57,155 nucleotides of DNA from Cellvibrionales bacterium UBA5860 (lineage in GTDB: Bacteria > Pseudomonadota > Gammaproteobacteria > Pseudomonadales > Porticoccaceae), in assembly GCA_002431545.1 (NCBI GenBank), contig DJFY01000058.1:6840-63994 (forward strand), written 5' to 3'. Each line of letters begins with the position of its first letter. Position 1 is the stretch's first letter. This document shows positions 43,935 to 52,304 of this stretch, in pieces. The position numbers were made by a program, and so were the translations under genes. The notes beneath the pieces are model-generated. The model ran no database searches. It saw only the letters and a program-made list of their open reading frames with translations, and had not been told where the DNA came from.

Positions 43935-44480
43935 ATGAGATATTGTAGCGCTTGTGGTGAAGCCGTGAGTAAGCGCATTCCGGCCGGGGACGACCGTCAC
44001 CGCCACGTCTGCAACGGCTGCGACACCATTCACTATCAGAACCCCTGCATTATAGCCGGCTGTCTGCCGGTCTACGAGGATCGGGTGCTGTTGTGCCGAC
44101 GGGCTATCGAACCGGCCTACGGATACTGGACACTACCGGCGGGTTTTATGGAAAACGGCGAAACCACGCTCGAAGGCGCTATGCGGGAAAGTCGCGAGGA
44201 AGCCAATATACAGCTCGAAGGCGACGCTCTCGAACTCTACACGCTGATCGATATACCGCACATCAACCAGGTTTACATATTTTTCCGTGGCGACATGGCC
44301 CAACCGGAGTATTCCCCGGGAGTCGAGTCACTGGAAGTGGAGCTGTTTCGCGAAGAAGACATTCCCTGGTCGGATATCGCCTTCCTGTCGGTTAAAAAAA
44401 CGCTCAAACACTTTTTCGCCGACCGCAGGCGCGGGCACTTCCCGGTGCGCACCGATTCGATCAGCCGCAAGCCCCGTTAG
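43935..44480 (+). CDS. Zinc-ribbon Nudix hydrolase
   Basis: A 181 aa protein. An N-terminal zinc ribbon (MRYCSACG and CNGCDTIHYQNPC) precedes a Nudix domain with GFMENGETTLEGAMRESREEANI fitting the Nudix box G-x5-E-x7-R-E-x2-E-E, where the RE pair appears as RESREE. The arrangement is like the NADH pyrophosphatase-type or short ADP-ribose-type enzymes, but the full NudC SQPWPFPxS motif is absent, so NAD(H) specificity is not supported. It stands alone on the plus strand between two minus-strand operons. Confidence 0.88.
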   Translation: MRYCSACGEAVSKRIPAGDDRHRHVCNGCDTIHYQNPCIIAGCLPVYEDRVLLCRRAIEPAYGYWTLPAGFMENGETTLEGAMRESREEANIQLEGDALELYTLIDIPHINQVYIFFRGDMAQPEYSPGVESLEVELFREEDIPWSDIAFLSVKKTLKHFFADRRRGHFPVRTDSISRKPR

Positions 44481-44651
44481 CCCCGGGTGCCGGCCGCTTT
44501 CTTTCAAGCATCGTCAAAGTGATCGGGACTGCCAGCGCCTGTGGCCATAAAGCCCTGACGTTTTAAGACCGGTTAAAGCAGACAAAGAACTGAGAGGCTA
44601 TTGCGCCCTGTCGATATTGGCCGGCTTGCGCTGCGACGGGGGCGGGTCGCA

Positions 44652-45398
44652 TCAATTCGACCCCGCTAGCCAGATGACACTCGCCATGCGCCCCCGATCC
44701 TGCCCCCGCCGATGGGAATAATACCGATCGACGTCACCATAGGTACATTCGCTGCCGCCATAAATGTCGCTGACGCCCAGCGCGACAAGCTGGGCCCGCG
44801 CGAGGCGGAAAAGATCGGCCTGAAAATACCCGGGACTTCGTCCCGCAGCAAAACAATCTTCGATCCGGGCGGCATCCCAACCCGGTAACCGCGCCTCGAG
44901 GAAGGCCTGTTTGACCGGCGCGTCCACTTCGAAATGCCTGGCGCAAATAGCCGGACCCAAGTAGGCCATCAAAGGTGCCGTGGCATTGAGAGCTCGGATT
45001 GTCGCCGGCAATACACCGCGCACCAGGCCCCGCCATCCGGCATGGGCTGCGGCTACCACCGAACCATCGCGGGCAGCGAACAGCACGGGCAGGCAATCGG
45101 CAGTCAATACCGCGCAGGCTACGCCAGTGTGCCGGGTCCAGCAGGCATCGGCGTTATGGATACGGCCGTCGGCTCTGGACTCCACGACAGTCGCACCATG
45201 CACCTGGCGCAACCACTGTATGCCATACGGCAACCCAAGCTGTTGCGCCAGTGCCCGGCGAGCGCGGGCGCTGCACTGCTCTTGTCCCACGCCCCCACTC
45301 GGGAGAGATTGCCGGGAAGAGATCATGGACAACAAGTACTCGTAGCGGGTCGTAATACAACTTCTTACACTGAAAGGCGCCGGCCAATCCGGTTTCAT
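44652..45398 (-). CDS. pgeF: Peptidoglycan editing factor / purine-nucleoside phosphorylase (YfiH, PgeF) with altered N-terminal signature
   Basis: A multicopper-oxidase-fold YfiH/LACC1 family protein; members cleave purine nucleosides and in E. coli edit wrongly built peptidoglycan precursors. Three ligands are kept in QVHGATVV, TADCLPVLF and AAHAGWRGLV, with GPAICARHFEV downstream. I start at ATG 45398 (MKPDWPAPFSVRSCITTR, 248 aa), matching relatives; TTG at 45434, right after the rluD stop, is an alternative. The region after ITTR is odd: the usual GGxSxxPYxSLNLxxHVGDD stretch is replaced by an unrelated sequence of the same length (see findings). It follows rluD, as in Pseudomonas. Confidence 0.85.
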   Translation of the reverse strand: MKPDWPAPFSVRSCITTRYEYLLSMISSRQSLPSGGVGQEQCSARARRALAQQLGLPYGIQWLRQVHGATVVESRADGRIHNADACWTRHTGVACAVLTADCLPVLFAARDGSVVAAAHAGWRGLVRGVLPATIRALNATAPLMAYLGPAICARHFEVDAPVKQAFLEARLPGWDAARIEDCFAAGRSPGYFQADLFRLARAQLVALGVSDIYGGSECTYGDVDRYYSHRRGQDRGRMASVIWLAGSN

Positions 45399-45434
45399 CA
45401 ACGGAAAACAAATGTCTTGCCCGAGCTCAGTCAA

Positions 45435-46418
45435 CTATTTGTACTCTGCTTCCAGTGCGCCAATTAATTCCGCCAAGTCATCGGGCAGGGGCGCCTGCCA
45501 AGACATCTCCACCCCCGTCACCGGATGGGTAAACGCGAGCTGGCCAGCATGCAGCGCCTGGCGGGCAAACTGCCCGACGCAGCGCTCGGCAATGCTGTCG
45601 CCCAGGGGCGCCCTCTGCCGTCGCTTGCCGCCATACACGGGATCGCCCACCAGCGGATGACCCAGGTGCGCCATGTGAACGCGAATCTGGTGCGTGCGGC
45701 CGGTATCGAGTTGCAGCGCCAGATGACTATAGTGGCCATAGGTGGCCAGCGTCTCGTAGTGGGTTCTGGCCGATTTACCGGCGCGCTCGTTAACCGCCAT
45801 GCGGGTGCGCCGTACCGGATGACGACCTATGGGCGCGTCTACTGTACCCGAACCGGCAAGGCGCCCGTGGACGACAGCCTGATAGTAGCGCGAGACCTGC
45901 CGTGCCTTGAGCATATTCACCAGCGCCAGGTGTGCCGGCAGGGTACGTGCGACGACGAGAAGTCCGGTAGTGTATTGGTCGAGCCGATGCACGATCCCGG
46001 CACGTGGCACACCGGCCAGATCCGGGCAATAAGCCAGCAAACCATTGACCAGCGTACGGTCGGCATTGCCTGCACCGGGGTGAACCACCAGACCTGCGGG
46101 TTTATTGACCACCAAAATAGCCTGGTCTTCGTGGACAATATCCAGCGTCATGGCCTGCGCCGGCCACTCGCCGCATGGTGGTACGTCGATTTCAAGCGAC
46201 AACCATTCGCCGCCCAATAATTTTTCGCGGACACTTGAGGCGCGGCCGTCGATGCGCAGATGACCACTGCGAATCCAGGCCTGGATTCGCGCGCGGGAAT
46301 AGTCGGGAAACAAACGCGCAGCGACCAGATCAAGTCGCTGGCCGCGCCCGCTCTCCCCGACCTGTCGCTTGAGAAGCTCGCGGTTTACCCCGGTCCCGGC
46401 AGAATCTTCGTGTGCCAT
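45435..46418 (-). CDS. rluD: 23S rRNA pseudouridine synthase RluD
   Basis: RluD makes pseudouridines 1911, 1915 and 1917 in 23S rRNA helix 69. The S4 RNA-binding domain is near the N-terminus (RLDLVAARLFPDYSRARIQAWIRSGHLRIDG), followed by ILVVNKPAGLVVHPGAGN, the catalytic-Asp segment HRLDQYTTGLLVVART, and LDTGRTHQIRVHMAHLGHPLVGDPVYGG. The motif usually reads RLDKDTTG; here K-D is Q-Y, but the catalytic Asp is kept. 327 aa. It is divergent from bamD and followed directly by pgeF, the Pseudomonas order. Confidence 0.95.
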   Translation of the reverse strand: MAHEDSAGTGVNRELLKRQVGESGRGQRLDLVAARLFPDYSRARIQAWIRSGHLRIDGRASSVREKLLGGEWLSLEIDVPPCGEWPAQAMTLDIVHEDQAILVVNKPAGLVVHPGAGNADRTLVNGLLAYCPDLAGVPRAGIVHRLDQYTTGLLVVARTLPAHLALVNMLKARQVSRYYQAVVHGRLAGSGTVDAPIGRHPVRRTRMAVNERAGKSARTHYETLATYGHYSHLALQLDTGRTHQIRVHMAHLGHPLVGDPVYGGKRRQRAPLGDSIAERCVGQFARQALHAGQLAFTHPVTGVEMSWQAPLPDDLAELIGALEAEYK

Positions 46419-46502
46419 GTATTCAGCTTGTGGTTACCCTGTGTTTAAATACCGCGTTTACTTGTCGACCGCAACCGACCCCAGTCCAGCAGAAGGCCTT
46501 TC

Positions 46503-47528
46503 ATGCGTCCAGTCATGCATTTAGTTTTGCTCCTAACCGCCATTTTACTGTGCGCGTCCTGCTCCTGGCTTTCCAGCGGCGACGGCGACAACAGCGAAGA
46601 AAAACGCAAGCAGGAAGAACTGGAAAAACTGTCTGAAAAGCAATTTTACGACCGCATACAACGTAATTTGCAATCCGGCAACTGGACTGACGCCATCGCC
46701 AATCTCCAGGCCTTTGAGGCACAATTCCCCTTCGGCAACTACGCCGAGCAGGCTCAATTGGAACTGATCTACGCCTACTATGCCTCACTCGACTACGAAG
46801 CGGCGATCGCCGCGGCTGACCGCTTCATACGACTGCACCCCCGCCATCCCAACGTCGACTATGCTTATTATGTCAAAGGGCTTTCCAGCCTCAGGCAAAG
46901 CAAAGGCATCTTCACCAATTTTATGCCCACCGACGCATCACGCCGCGACCAGGGTGAAGCCAGAACCGCTTTTGCCACCTTCAGCGAACTGCTGAGCCGC
47001 TACCCGAATAGCACTTATGCAGCAGACGCCCGCAAGCGAATGTTGCACCTGAGAGACCTGCTGGCGCGTCACGAAATACACGTCGCCAATTATTATTTCC
47101 TGCGTGGCGCCTACCTGGCTGCAGCCAACCGAGGCCGCTATGTGGTCGAGAACTTTCAGCAGACGCCGGCAGTACCCGACGGGCTGGCAGTCATGGCGCA
47201 GGCCTATTATTTCCTGGGATTGCGCGACCTGGCGGAAGACTCGGCCCGAGTGCTGGCCGCTAACTATTCGGACCATCCGGCATTGGACGACGAAGGTCGA
47301 TTTCAGTTCATGGAGACTATCGGCGAGGACGAAGACCACTGGTTGAGCCGCGTGACCTTCGGCCTTTACCAACCAGAAAAACCGCCGAAATTCGATAGCA
47401 GGGCTATCTACAATCCCATCGACCGGGCACTAGCCGAGCCCAAAGAAGCCGACCTGCCACAGCCCGAGGGCACCGAGCCCGCTAAACGCTCCTGGCTTAA
47501 CCGCCTCAGCTTCGGCCTCCTCGGCTGA
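46503..47528 (+). CDS. bamD: Outer-membrane assembly lipoprotein BamD
   Basis: BamD is the essential lipoprotein partner of BamA that folds outer-membrane proteins. The signal ends at a lipobox reading C-A-S-C20, with Cys in place of the usual Leu at -3. Five TPR-like repeats are visible, for example KQFYDRIQRNLQSGNWTDAIANLQAFEAQFPFGNYAEQAQLELIYAYY and YAYYVKGLSSL. At 341 aa it is longer than E. coli BamD because of a C-terminal tail with KPPKFDSRAIYNPIDRALAEPKEADL. AAGG lies 7 bases before the ATG. Also known as ComL in older Pseudomonas annotation. Confidence 0.93.
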   Translation: MRPVMHLVLLLTAILLCASCSWLSSGDGDNSEEKRKQEELEKLSEKQFYDRIQRNLQSGNWTDAIANLQAFEAQFPFGNYAEQAQLELIYAYYASLDYEAAIAAADRFIRLHPRHPNVDYAYYVKGLSSLRQSKGIFTNFMPTDASRRDQGEARTAFATFSELLSRYPNSTYAADARKRMLHLRDLLARHEIHVANYYFLRGAYLAAANRGRYVVENFQQTPAVPDGLAVMAQAYYFLGLRDLAEDSARVLAANYSDHPALDDEGRFQFMETIGEDEDHWLSRVTFGLYQPEKPPKFDSRAIYNPIDRALAEPKEADLPQPEGTEPAKRSWLNRLSFGLLG

Positions 47529-47532
47529 TTCA

Positions 47533-47560
47533 CGCCGCCTCAAACAGCAGGAAGGCGGCG
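47533..47560. terminator. Hairpin between convergent bamD and nadE
   Basis: CGCCGCCT and AGGCGGCG form a perfect 8-bp GC stem with a 12-base loop, 4 bases past the bamD stop and 14 bases past the nadE stop. There is no clear U-run on either side, so it may act as a weak or factor-assisted bidirectional terminator. Confidence 0.5.
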
Positions 47561-47574
47561 CCGGTTTCGCCGAC

Positions 47575-49203
47575 CTATTGCCCTGGCCTCCAGCCATTGG
47601 TGATCGGATAACGCCGATCCCGGCCAAAACCTTTCTTGGTAATGCGAATACCCACCGGCGCCTGGCGCCGCTTGTATTCGTTGAGATCGACCATGCGCAC
47701 GACCTCAGTCACGTCCGGTTCGGAGAAACCTCGCGCGATAATGGCCTGGGCAGACTGATCTTCCTCGATATATAACTCAAGTATCTGATCGAGAATATCG
47801 TAGGGTGGCAGGGAATCCTCGTCCTTCTGATCCGGCGCCAACTCCGCCGAAGGCGGGCGGGTAATAACCGACTCGGGAATCACCGGAGATATCTCATTCC
47901 GGTAGCGCGCCAGGGCGAAGACCAGGGTTTTCGAAACATCCTTTAGCACATCGAGGCCACCGGCCATATCGCCGTACAAGGTCGCGTAACCGACCGCCAT
48001 TTCACTCTTATTACCGGTGGTCAGCACCAGATAGCCCTTTTTATTGGACAAGGCCATCAGGAGCACACCGCGCGATCGCGCCTGGATATTCTCTTCAGTT
48101 TTGTCCTGGCCGCTATCGGCAAACTGCTCGGCGAGCACATCCATAAACGCGTGGTAAATCGGCTCGATACCAAGCACGCTGTAATTGATGCCGAGATTTT
48201 CTGCTTCCGCTTCGGCATCGTCCAGGCTCAGTTGCGAGGTATAGCGAAAAGGCATCATCACCGCCGACACGCGTTCCGGACCCAGCGCATCCACGGCTAT
48301 AGCCGCGGTCAAGGCCGAGTCAATACCGCCGGACAGGCCGAGCACAACACCCCTGAATCGGTTTTTCTCGACATAATCCCTTACACCAAGCACCAGCGCG
48401 CGGTAGATGGCGGCGACCGCATCGGGATCGGCTGCTACGGTCTGTCGACAGGGCTTGAGCCCAGCGCCGGCGGTTTCAAAGTGAAACTCAAACAGTCCTT
48501 CGTCAAAAAACGGGGCCTGAAACACAACCTCACCGGCAGCGTCGACGACCATCGAGCCACCGTCAAATACCAGCTCGTCCTGACCGCCAACCTGATTGAC
48601 ATATACCACCGGCATGCGGCCTGCCCGCGCTCGCTGACCCACTACTTCACGGCGCTCCGCGTGCTTGTCTTTGTGAAATGGAGAAGCGTTGATATTAATC
48701 ATGAGCTGCGCGCCCTCTGCCGCAGACCGGGTCATGGGCTCTTCGAACCAAATGTCTTCGCAAACGCTCAGAGCCACTCGAAATCCACAAATGTCGAGGA
48801 CGCAGGTATCAGTGCCGGCCCTGAAATAACGCTTCTCGTCGAAGACCTGGTAGTTGGGCAGAAAATTCTTTGCGTAACGCGCTAGCAACTGGCGATCCTT
48901 GAAGACGCCGGCGACATTGAACAGGTCGCCGTCCCGACGCCAGGGATAACCCAGCACCACCACAATATCGTCGCTGGCTAGCGCCACATCCTGCAAAGCC
49001 TTTTCGACACGCGTTTGCATGCTATCCCTGAGCAATAAGTCTTCCGGTGGATAGCCGCAGAGCACGAGCTCTGGAAAAACAACGATATCTGCCGACATAT
49101 CGTCGCGAGCCCGCTGGATCGCGTCTATCACCAGCCGGGCATTGCCGGGAATATCGCCCACGATGGGGTTAACCTGGGCCAGAACTACGGAAATGCCTCT
49201 CAT
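47575..49203 (-). CDS. nadE: Glutamine-dependent NAD+ synthetase
   Basis: Two-domain NadE. The N-terminal nitrilase-type glutaminase has its triad Glu45 (FPELVLCGYPPEDLL), Lys112 (KNFLPNY) and Cys148 (SVCEDIWF). The C-terminal synthetase has the PP-loop GLSGGIDSALTAAIA, and LVLTTGNKSEMAVGYATLYGDMAGG. This 542 aa form can use glutamine, unlike the shorter ammonia-only enzyme of E. coli. It is convergent with bamD and divergent from pilS, so it is inserted between two genes that are neighbours in Pseudomonas. Confidence 0.96.
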   Translation of the reverse strand: MRGISVVLAQVNPIVGDIPGNARLVIDAIQRARDDMSADIVVFPELVLCGYPPEDLLLRDSMQTRVEKALQDVALASDDIVVVLGYPWRRDGDLFNVAGVFKDRQLLARYAKNFLPNYQVFDEKRYFRAGTDTCVLDICGFRVALSVCEDIWFEEPMTRSAAEGAQLMININASPFHKDKHAERREVVGQRARAGRMPVVYVNQVGGQDELVFDGGSMVVDAAGEVVFQAPFFDEGLFEFHFETAGAGLKPCRQTVAADPDAVAAIYRALVLGVRDYVEKNRFRGVVLGLSGGIDSALTAAIAVDALGPERVSAVMMPFRYTSQLSLDDAEAEAENLGINYSVLGIEPIYHAFMDVLAEQFADSGQDKTEENIQARSRGVLLMALSNKKGYLVLTTGNKSEMAVGYATLYGDMAGGLDVLKDVSKTLVFALARYRNEISPVIPESVITRPPSAELAPDQKDEDSLPPYDILDQILELYIEEDQSAQAIIARGFSEPDVTEVVRMVDLNEYKRRQAPVGIRITKKGFGRDRRYPITNGWRPGQ

Positions 49204-49276
49204 AACTGCGTATCGGGTCGTGAATCAGGCGCGCATTTTCAGATAAAATCGGAAGCAGAGCAAAACGGACGATTTC

Positions 49277-50950
49277 ATGCAGAACAAGGGGCACCTGGAC
49301 AACAACCCCAATGTACCTGCCGGTGTGGTCAGGGTCTACGCCTACTACCGCTTCCTGCTGGCCACACTGTTACTCGGCATGTTTCTCGCCGGCTTTGCCA
49401 GCAATGTTTTCGGCACTGCGCATGCCCGGGTCTTCCTGGGCACCGCCAGCATCTATTTTGTGCTCACCACCGTACAGTTGTCGGCGCAGATATGGTCGCG
49501 GTTCCGCAGCCCGCTGTATATCCAGTTTATCAACCTGCTCTTAGATATCGTCGCGCTCAACCTGCTGATGTATGCCAGCGGTGGCCTGAACAGCGGCCTG
49601 GGCTTTTTGTTACTGGTGACCGTGGCCACGGGTTCCCTGATTTTTACCGGCCAGCTGGCACTCCTGCTTGCCGCGTGCGCCAGCATCCTGGTCATCGTCG
49701 GCGCCATCCTCAACGTCGAGGTCTTTGGCCGCAGCGACCTGACACTGGTGCCCGCGGGCATGCTCGGTGCACTGCTCTTCGTCATCGCGCTATTGTTTCG
49801 CAATATCAACAAACGCCTGCAGGACAGCCAGAGTATCGCATTGCGGGAGGCGGACCAGGCTGCCCACTTGCAACGCCTGAACACCCTGATCATCAACCGT
49901 ATGCGCACCGGCATTATCCTGGTCGATGCCTCGGCGGAGATCAAACTGATCAATTCCGCTGCGATCGAACACCTGGGGGGACATAAACCCGGATCGCCCC
50001 TGGCCGGCGGGCGACCGTTGCAGTCGATTCCCGAGCTCTACAAACAATACGAGCGCTGGACCGCCTATCCCTGGTTACGCAATCCGCCGATCTCGGTCAG
50101 CGGAACCGACGAAACAATTCAATGCAACTTTGCCAGTCTTGAAGAAGAACAAGGCCGGCATACGATTATTTTTATCGAGGACACGCGTTCCACCGCACAA
50201 AGCGCCCAGCAGCTCAAACTGGGTTCACTGGGACGACTCGCCGCCAGCATGGCCCACGAGATCAGAAATCCTCTCGGTGCCATCAGTCACGCAGCCCAAT
50301 TACTTGAAGAAAATCGCAACCTGCCCGAAGACGCCGTACCGCTCACAGATATCATCAGTCGCCACTCGGCGCGGGTGAACCAGATTATCGACAGCATCCT
50401 GCAGTTGTCACGCCAGCAGGCGCCCGAGTTCAAAAAGCTGAATCTGGCGGACTGGCTGAAGCACTACGCGAACGAGCGCGCCGATGCCACCAGCGGAGCC
50501 AGCACCATCGAAATCAGCGGCGAAGACGCCGGCATACAGGTGCTATTCGATCCGCTCCACCTGAATCAGGTAGTGACCAATCTCGTCGAAAACGCGCAAC
50601 GCTACAGCAGGGAAGCAACCGGAGCCTCATGGGCGCACCTGGAATTTCACCGGCATCCGAGGACCCTGCTCCCCTGCCTCGATGTATTCGACCGCGGCCC
50701 CGGCGTTGACGACAACAATGTGGGCCAGATTTTCGAGCCGTTCTTTACAACCTCTCACAGCGGCACCGGCCTGGGCCTGTATCTGGCCAAGGAGCACTGT
50801 GAGTTCAACTACGCCACCCTGAGCTACGTAAAGGGCGCAACCGACGAAGACGATGCACCCTCCGGCGGATTTTTCCGCATTACCTTTGCTCATCCCGATC
50901 AACTACTGCCTGGAAAACAGCATGCGCAAGCCCACCGCCCTGATCGTTGA
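49277..50950 (+). CDS. pilS: Type IV pilus sensor histidine kinase PilS
   Basis: PilS senses pilin in the membrane and controls PilR. The N-terminal half has six hydrophobic helices (from YRFLLATLLLGMFLAGFAS to TLVPAGMLGALLFVIALLF), then a PAS-like region, the phosphoacceptor motif LAASMAHEIRNPLGAISHAAQLL, and an ATP-binding domain with NLVENAQRYS, DRGPGVDDNNVGQIFEPFFTT and GTGLGLYLAKEHCE. 557 aa. It overlaps pilR by 29 bases, consistent with co-translation. Its identification rests on the paired PilR and the order bamD-...-pilS-pilR. Confidence 0.9.
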   Translation: MQNKGHLDNNPNVPAGVVRVYAYYRFLLATLLLGMFLAGFASNVFGTAHARVFLGTASIYFVLTTVQLSAQIWSRFRSPLYIQFINLLLDIVALNLLMYASGGLNSGLGFLLLVTVATGSLIFTGQLALLLAACASILVIVGAILNVEVFGRSDLTLVPAGMLGALLFVIALLFRNINKRLQDSQSIALREADQAAHLQRLNTLIINRMRTGIILVDASAEIKLINSAAIEHLGGHKPGSPLAGGRPLQSIPELYKQYERWTAYPWLRNPPISVSGTDETIQCNFASLEEEQGRHTIIFIEDTRSTAQSAQQLKLGSLGRLAASMAHEIRNPLGAISHAAQLLEENRNLPEDAVPLTDIISRHSARVNQIIDSILQLSRQQAPEFKKLNLADWLKHYANERADATSGASTIEISGEDAGIQVLFDPLHLNQVVTNLVENAQRYSREATGASWAHLEFHRHPRTLLPCLDVFDRGPGVDDNNVGQIFEPFFTTSHSGTGLGLYLAKEHCEFNYATLSYVKGATDEDDAPSGGFFRITFAHPDQLLPGKQHAQAHRPDR

Positions 50951-52304
50951 CGACGAACCGGACATTCGCCAACTGCTCGGCATGACCCTGAATCAGCTGG
51001 GCCTCGAGGTTGTCGAAGCGCCGGATCTCACGGCCGCCTACCAGAAATTAAAGAAAGCCGTCTTCGATATTTGCCTGACCGATATGCGCCTGCCGGACGG
51101 CGACGGCCTCGCACTGATCGAACACATACAGCAGGAATACCCGCAGACGCCGGTGGCGATGATCACCGCCTACGGCAATACGGATATAGCGGTCGAAGCC
51201 CTCAAGCGCGGCGCCTTTGACTTTGTCAGCAAACCCATCCAGTTACCCAAACTGCGCTCAATGGTGACCACCGCCCTCGAGCTCAATAATACCGACAGCC
51301 CCAAGGTCGATACCTCGAACTGGAATTTCGTCGGCAGTTCGGCGGCAATGGACGAATTACGCGCCAAAATCGCCCGCGTGGCACGTAGCCAGGCGCCGGT
51401 GTATATCAGTGGGGAATCCGGCAGCGGCAAGGAGATGGTCGCCCGCGGCATTCATTACCAGAGCCCGCGCGCCAATGGCCCCTTTATTCCGGTGAACTGT
51501 GGCGCAATTCCCTCGGAACTTATCGAGAGCGAATTCTTCGGCCACAAGAAAGGCAGCTTCACCGGCGCCATTCAGGACAAGCAGGGCCTGTTCCAGGCGG
51601 CTGATGGCGGCACTCTGTTTCTCGACGAGGTGGCCGACCTGCCCCTGGCCATGCAAGTCAAACTGCTGCGCGGCATTCAGGAAAAGGCGGTTCGACCAGT
51701 GGGCAGCGATACCGAGCTGCCGGTCGATGTGCGTATTCTCAGCGCCTCACACAAAAACCTGACCTTGGAAGTAGAGCAGGGACACTTTCGCCAGGACTTG
51801 TTCTATCGCATCAATGTCATTGAAATCCACGTCCCCGGCCTGCGGGAACGGCCGGAAGACATCGCCGAACTGGCGCACCTGTTTCTACAGCGAAGTGCAA
51901 CAGAAGCCGGTGGCGATGTACCTGAAATCGAGGCCGAGGCCCTGGCCGCACTGCAAGGCTACGCTTTTCCGGGGAACGTCCGCGAACTGGAAAATATCCT
52001 CGAGCGCGCCTACACACTTTGCGACGGCAGCGTGATCAAATCGGACGACTTGCACCTGACGGCTTTTACCACAGCTTCGCCCGGGAAGGAGTCAGCACAA
52101 GCTGCTGCGAGTACCGGCGGCGACAGCTCAGATCTGCCGGCTTATCGCGGAGAGAATATTGACGACTACCTGGCGCAAGTGGAAAAAATTCTGCTGGAAC
52201 AGGCGTTGCAGGAAACGCGCTGGAACAAAACCGCAGCCGCGGAGAAACTCGGCATCACCTTTCGCCAACTACGCTACAAACTAAAGAAACTGGGTATCGA
52301 CTAA
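50922..52304 (+). CDS. pilR: Type IV pilus response regulator PilR
   Basis: A sigma-54 activator that turns on pilA in Pseudomonas. Starting at ATG 50922 (MRKPTALIVDDEPDIRQLL, 460 aa): receiver domain with phosphoacceptor Asp54 (TDMRLPDGDG), AAA+ domain with GESGSGKEMVARGIHY, the sigma-54 contact loop as GSFTGA in place of the usual GAFTGA, VADLPLAMQVKLLRGIQE and DVRILSASHKNL, then a C-terminal Fis-type helix-turn-helix NKTAAAEKLGITFRQLRYKLKKLGID. The frame continues upstream to 50853 inside pilS; the later ATG fits the receiver-domain start. Its stop overlaps the ispH stop by 3-4 bases. Confidence 0.92.
   Translation: MRKPTALIVDDEPDIRQLLGMTLNQLGLEVVEAPDLTAAYQKLKKAVFDICLTDMRLPDGDGLALIEHIQQEYPQTPVAMITAYGNTDIAVEALKRGAFDFVSKPIQLPKLRSMVTTALELNNTDSPKVDTSNWNFVGSSAAMDELRAKIARVARSQAPVYISGESGSGKEMVARGIHYQSPRANGPFIPVNCGAIPSELIESEFFGHKKGSFTGAIQDKQGLFQAADGGTLFLDEVADLPLAMQVKLLRGIQEKAVRPVGSDTELPVDVRILSASHKNLTLEVEQGHFRQDLFYRINVIEIHVPGLRERPEDIAELAHLFLQRSATEAGGDVPEIEAEALAALQGYAFPGNVRELENILERAYTLCDGSVIKSDDLHLTAFTTASPGKESAQAAASTGGDSSDLPAYRGENIDDYLAQVEKILLEQALQETRWNKTAAAEKLGITFRQLRYKLKKLGID

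Noticed and set aside
44644..44663. GGGTCG/CGACCC hairpin at the end of pgeF as a terminator
   Set aside because: The stem overlaps the pgeF stop codon and no U-run follows on the minus strand.
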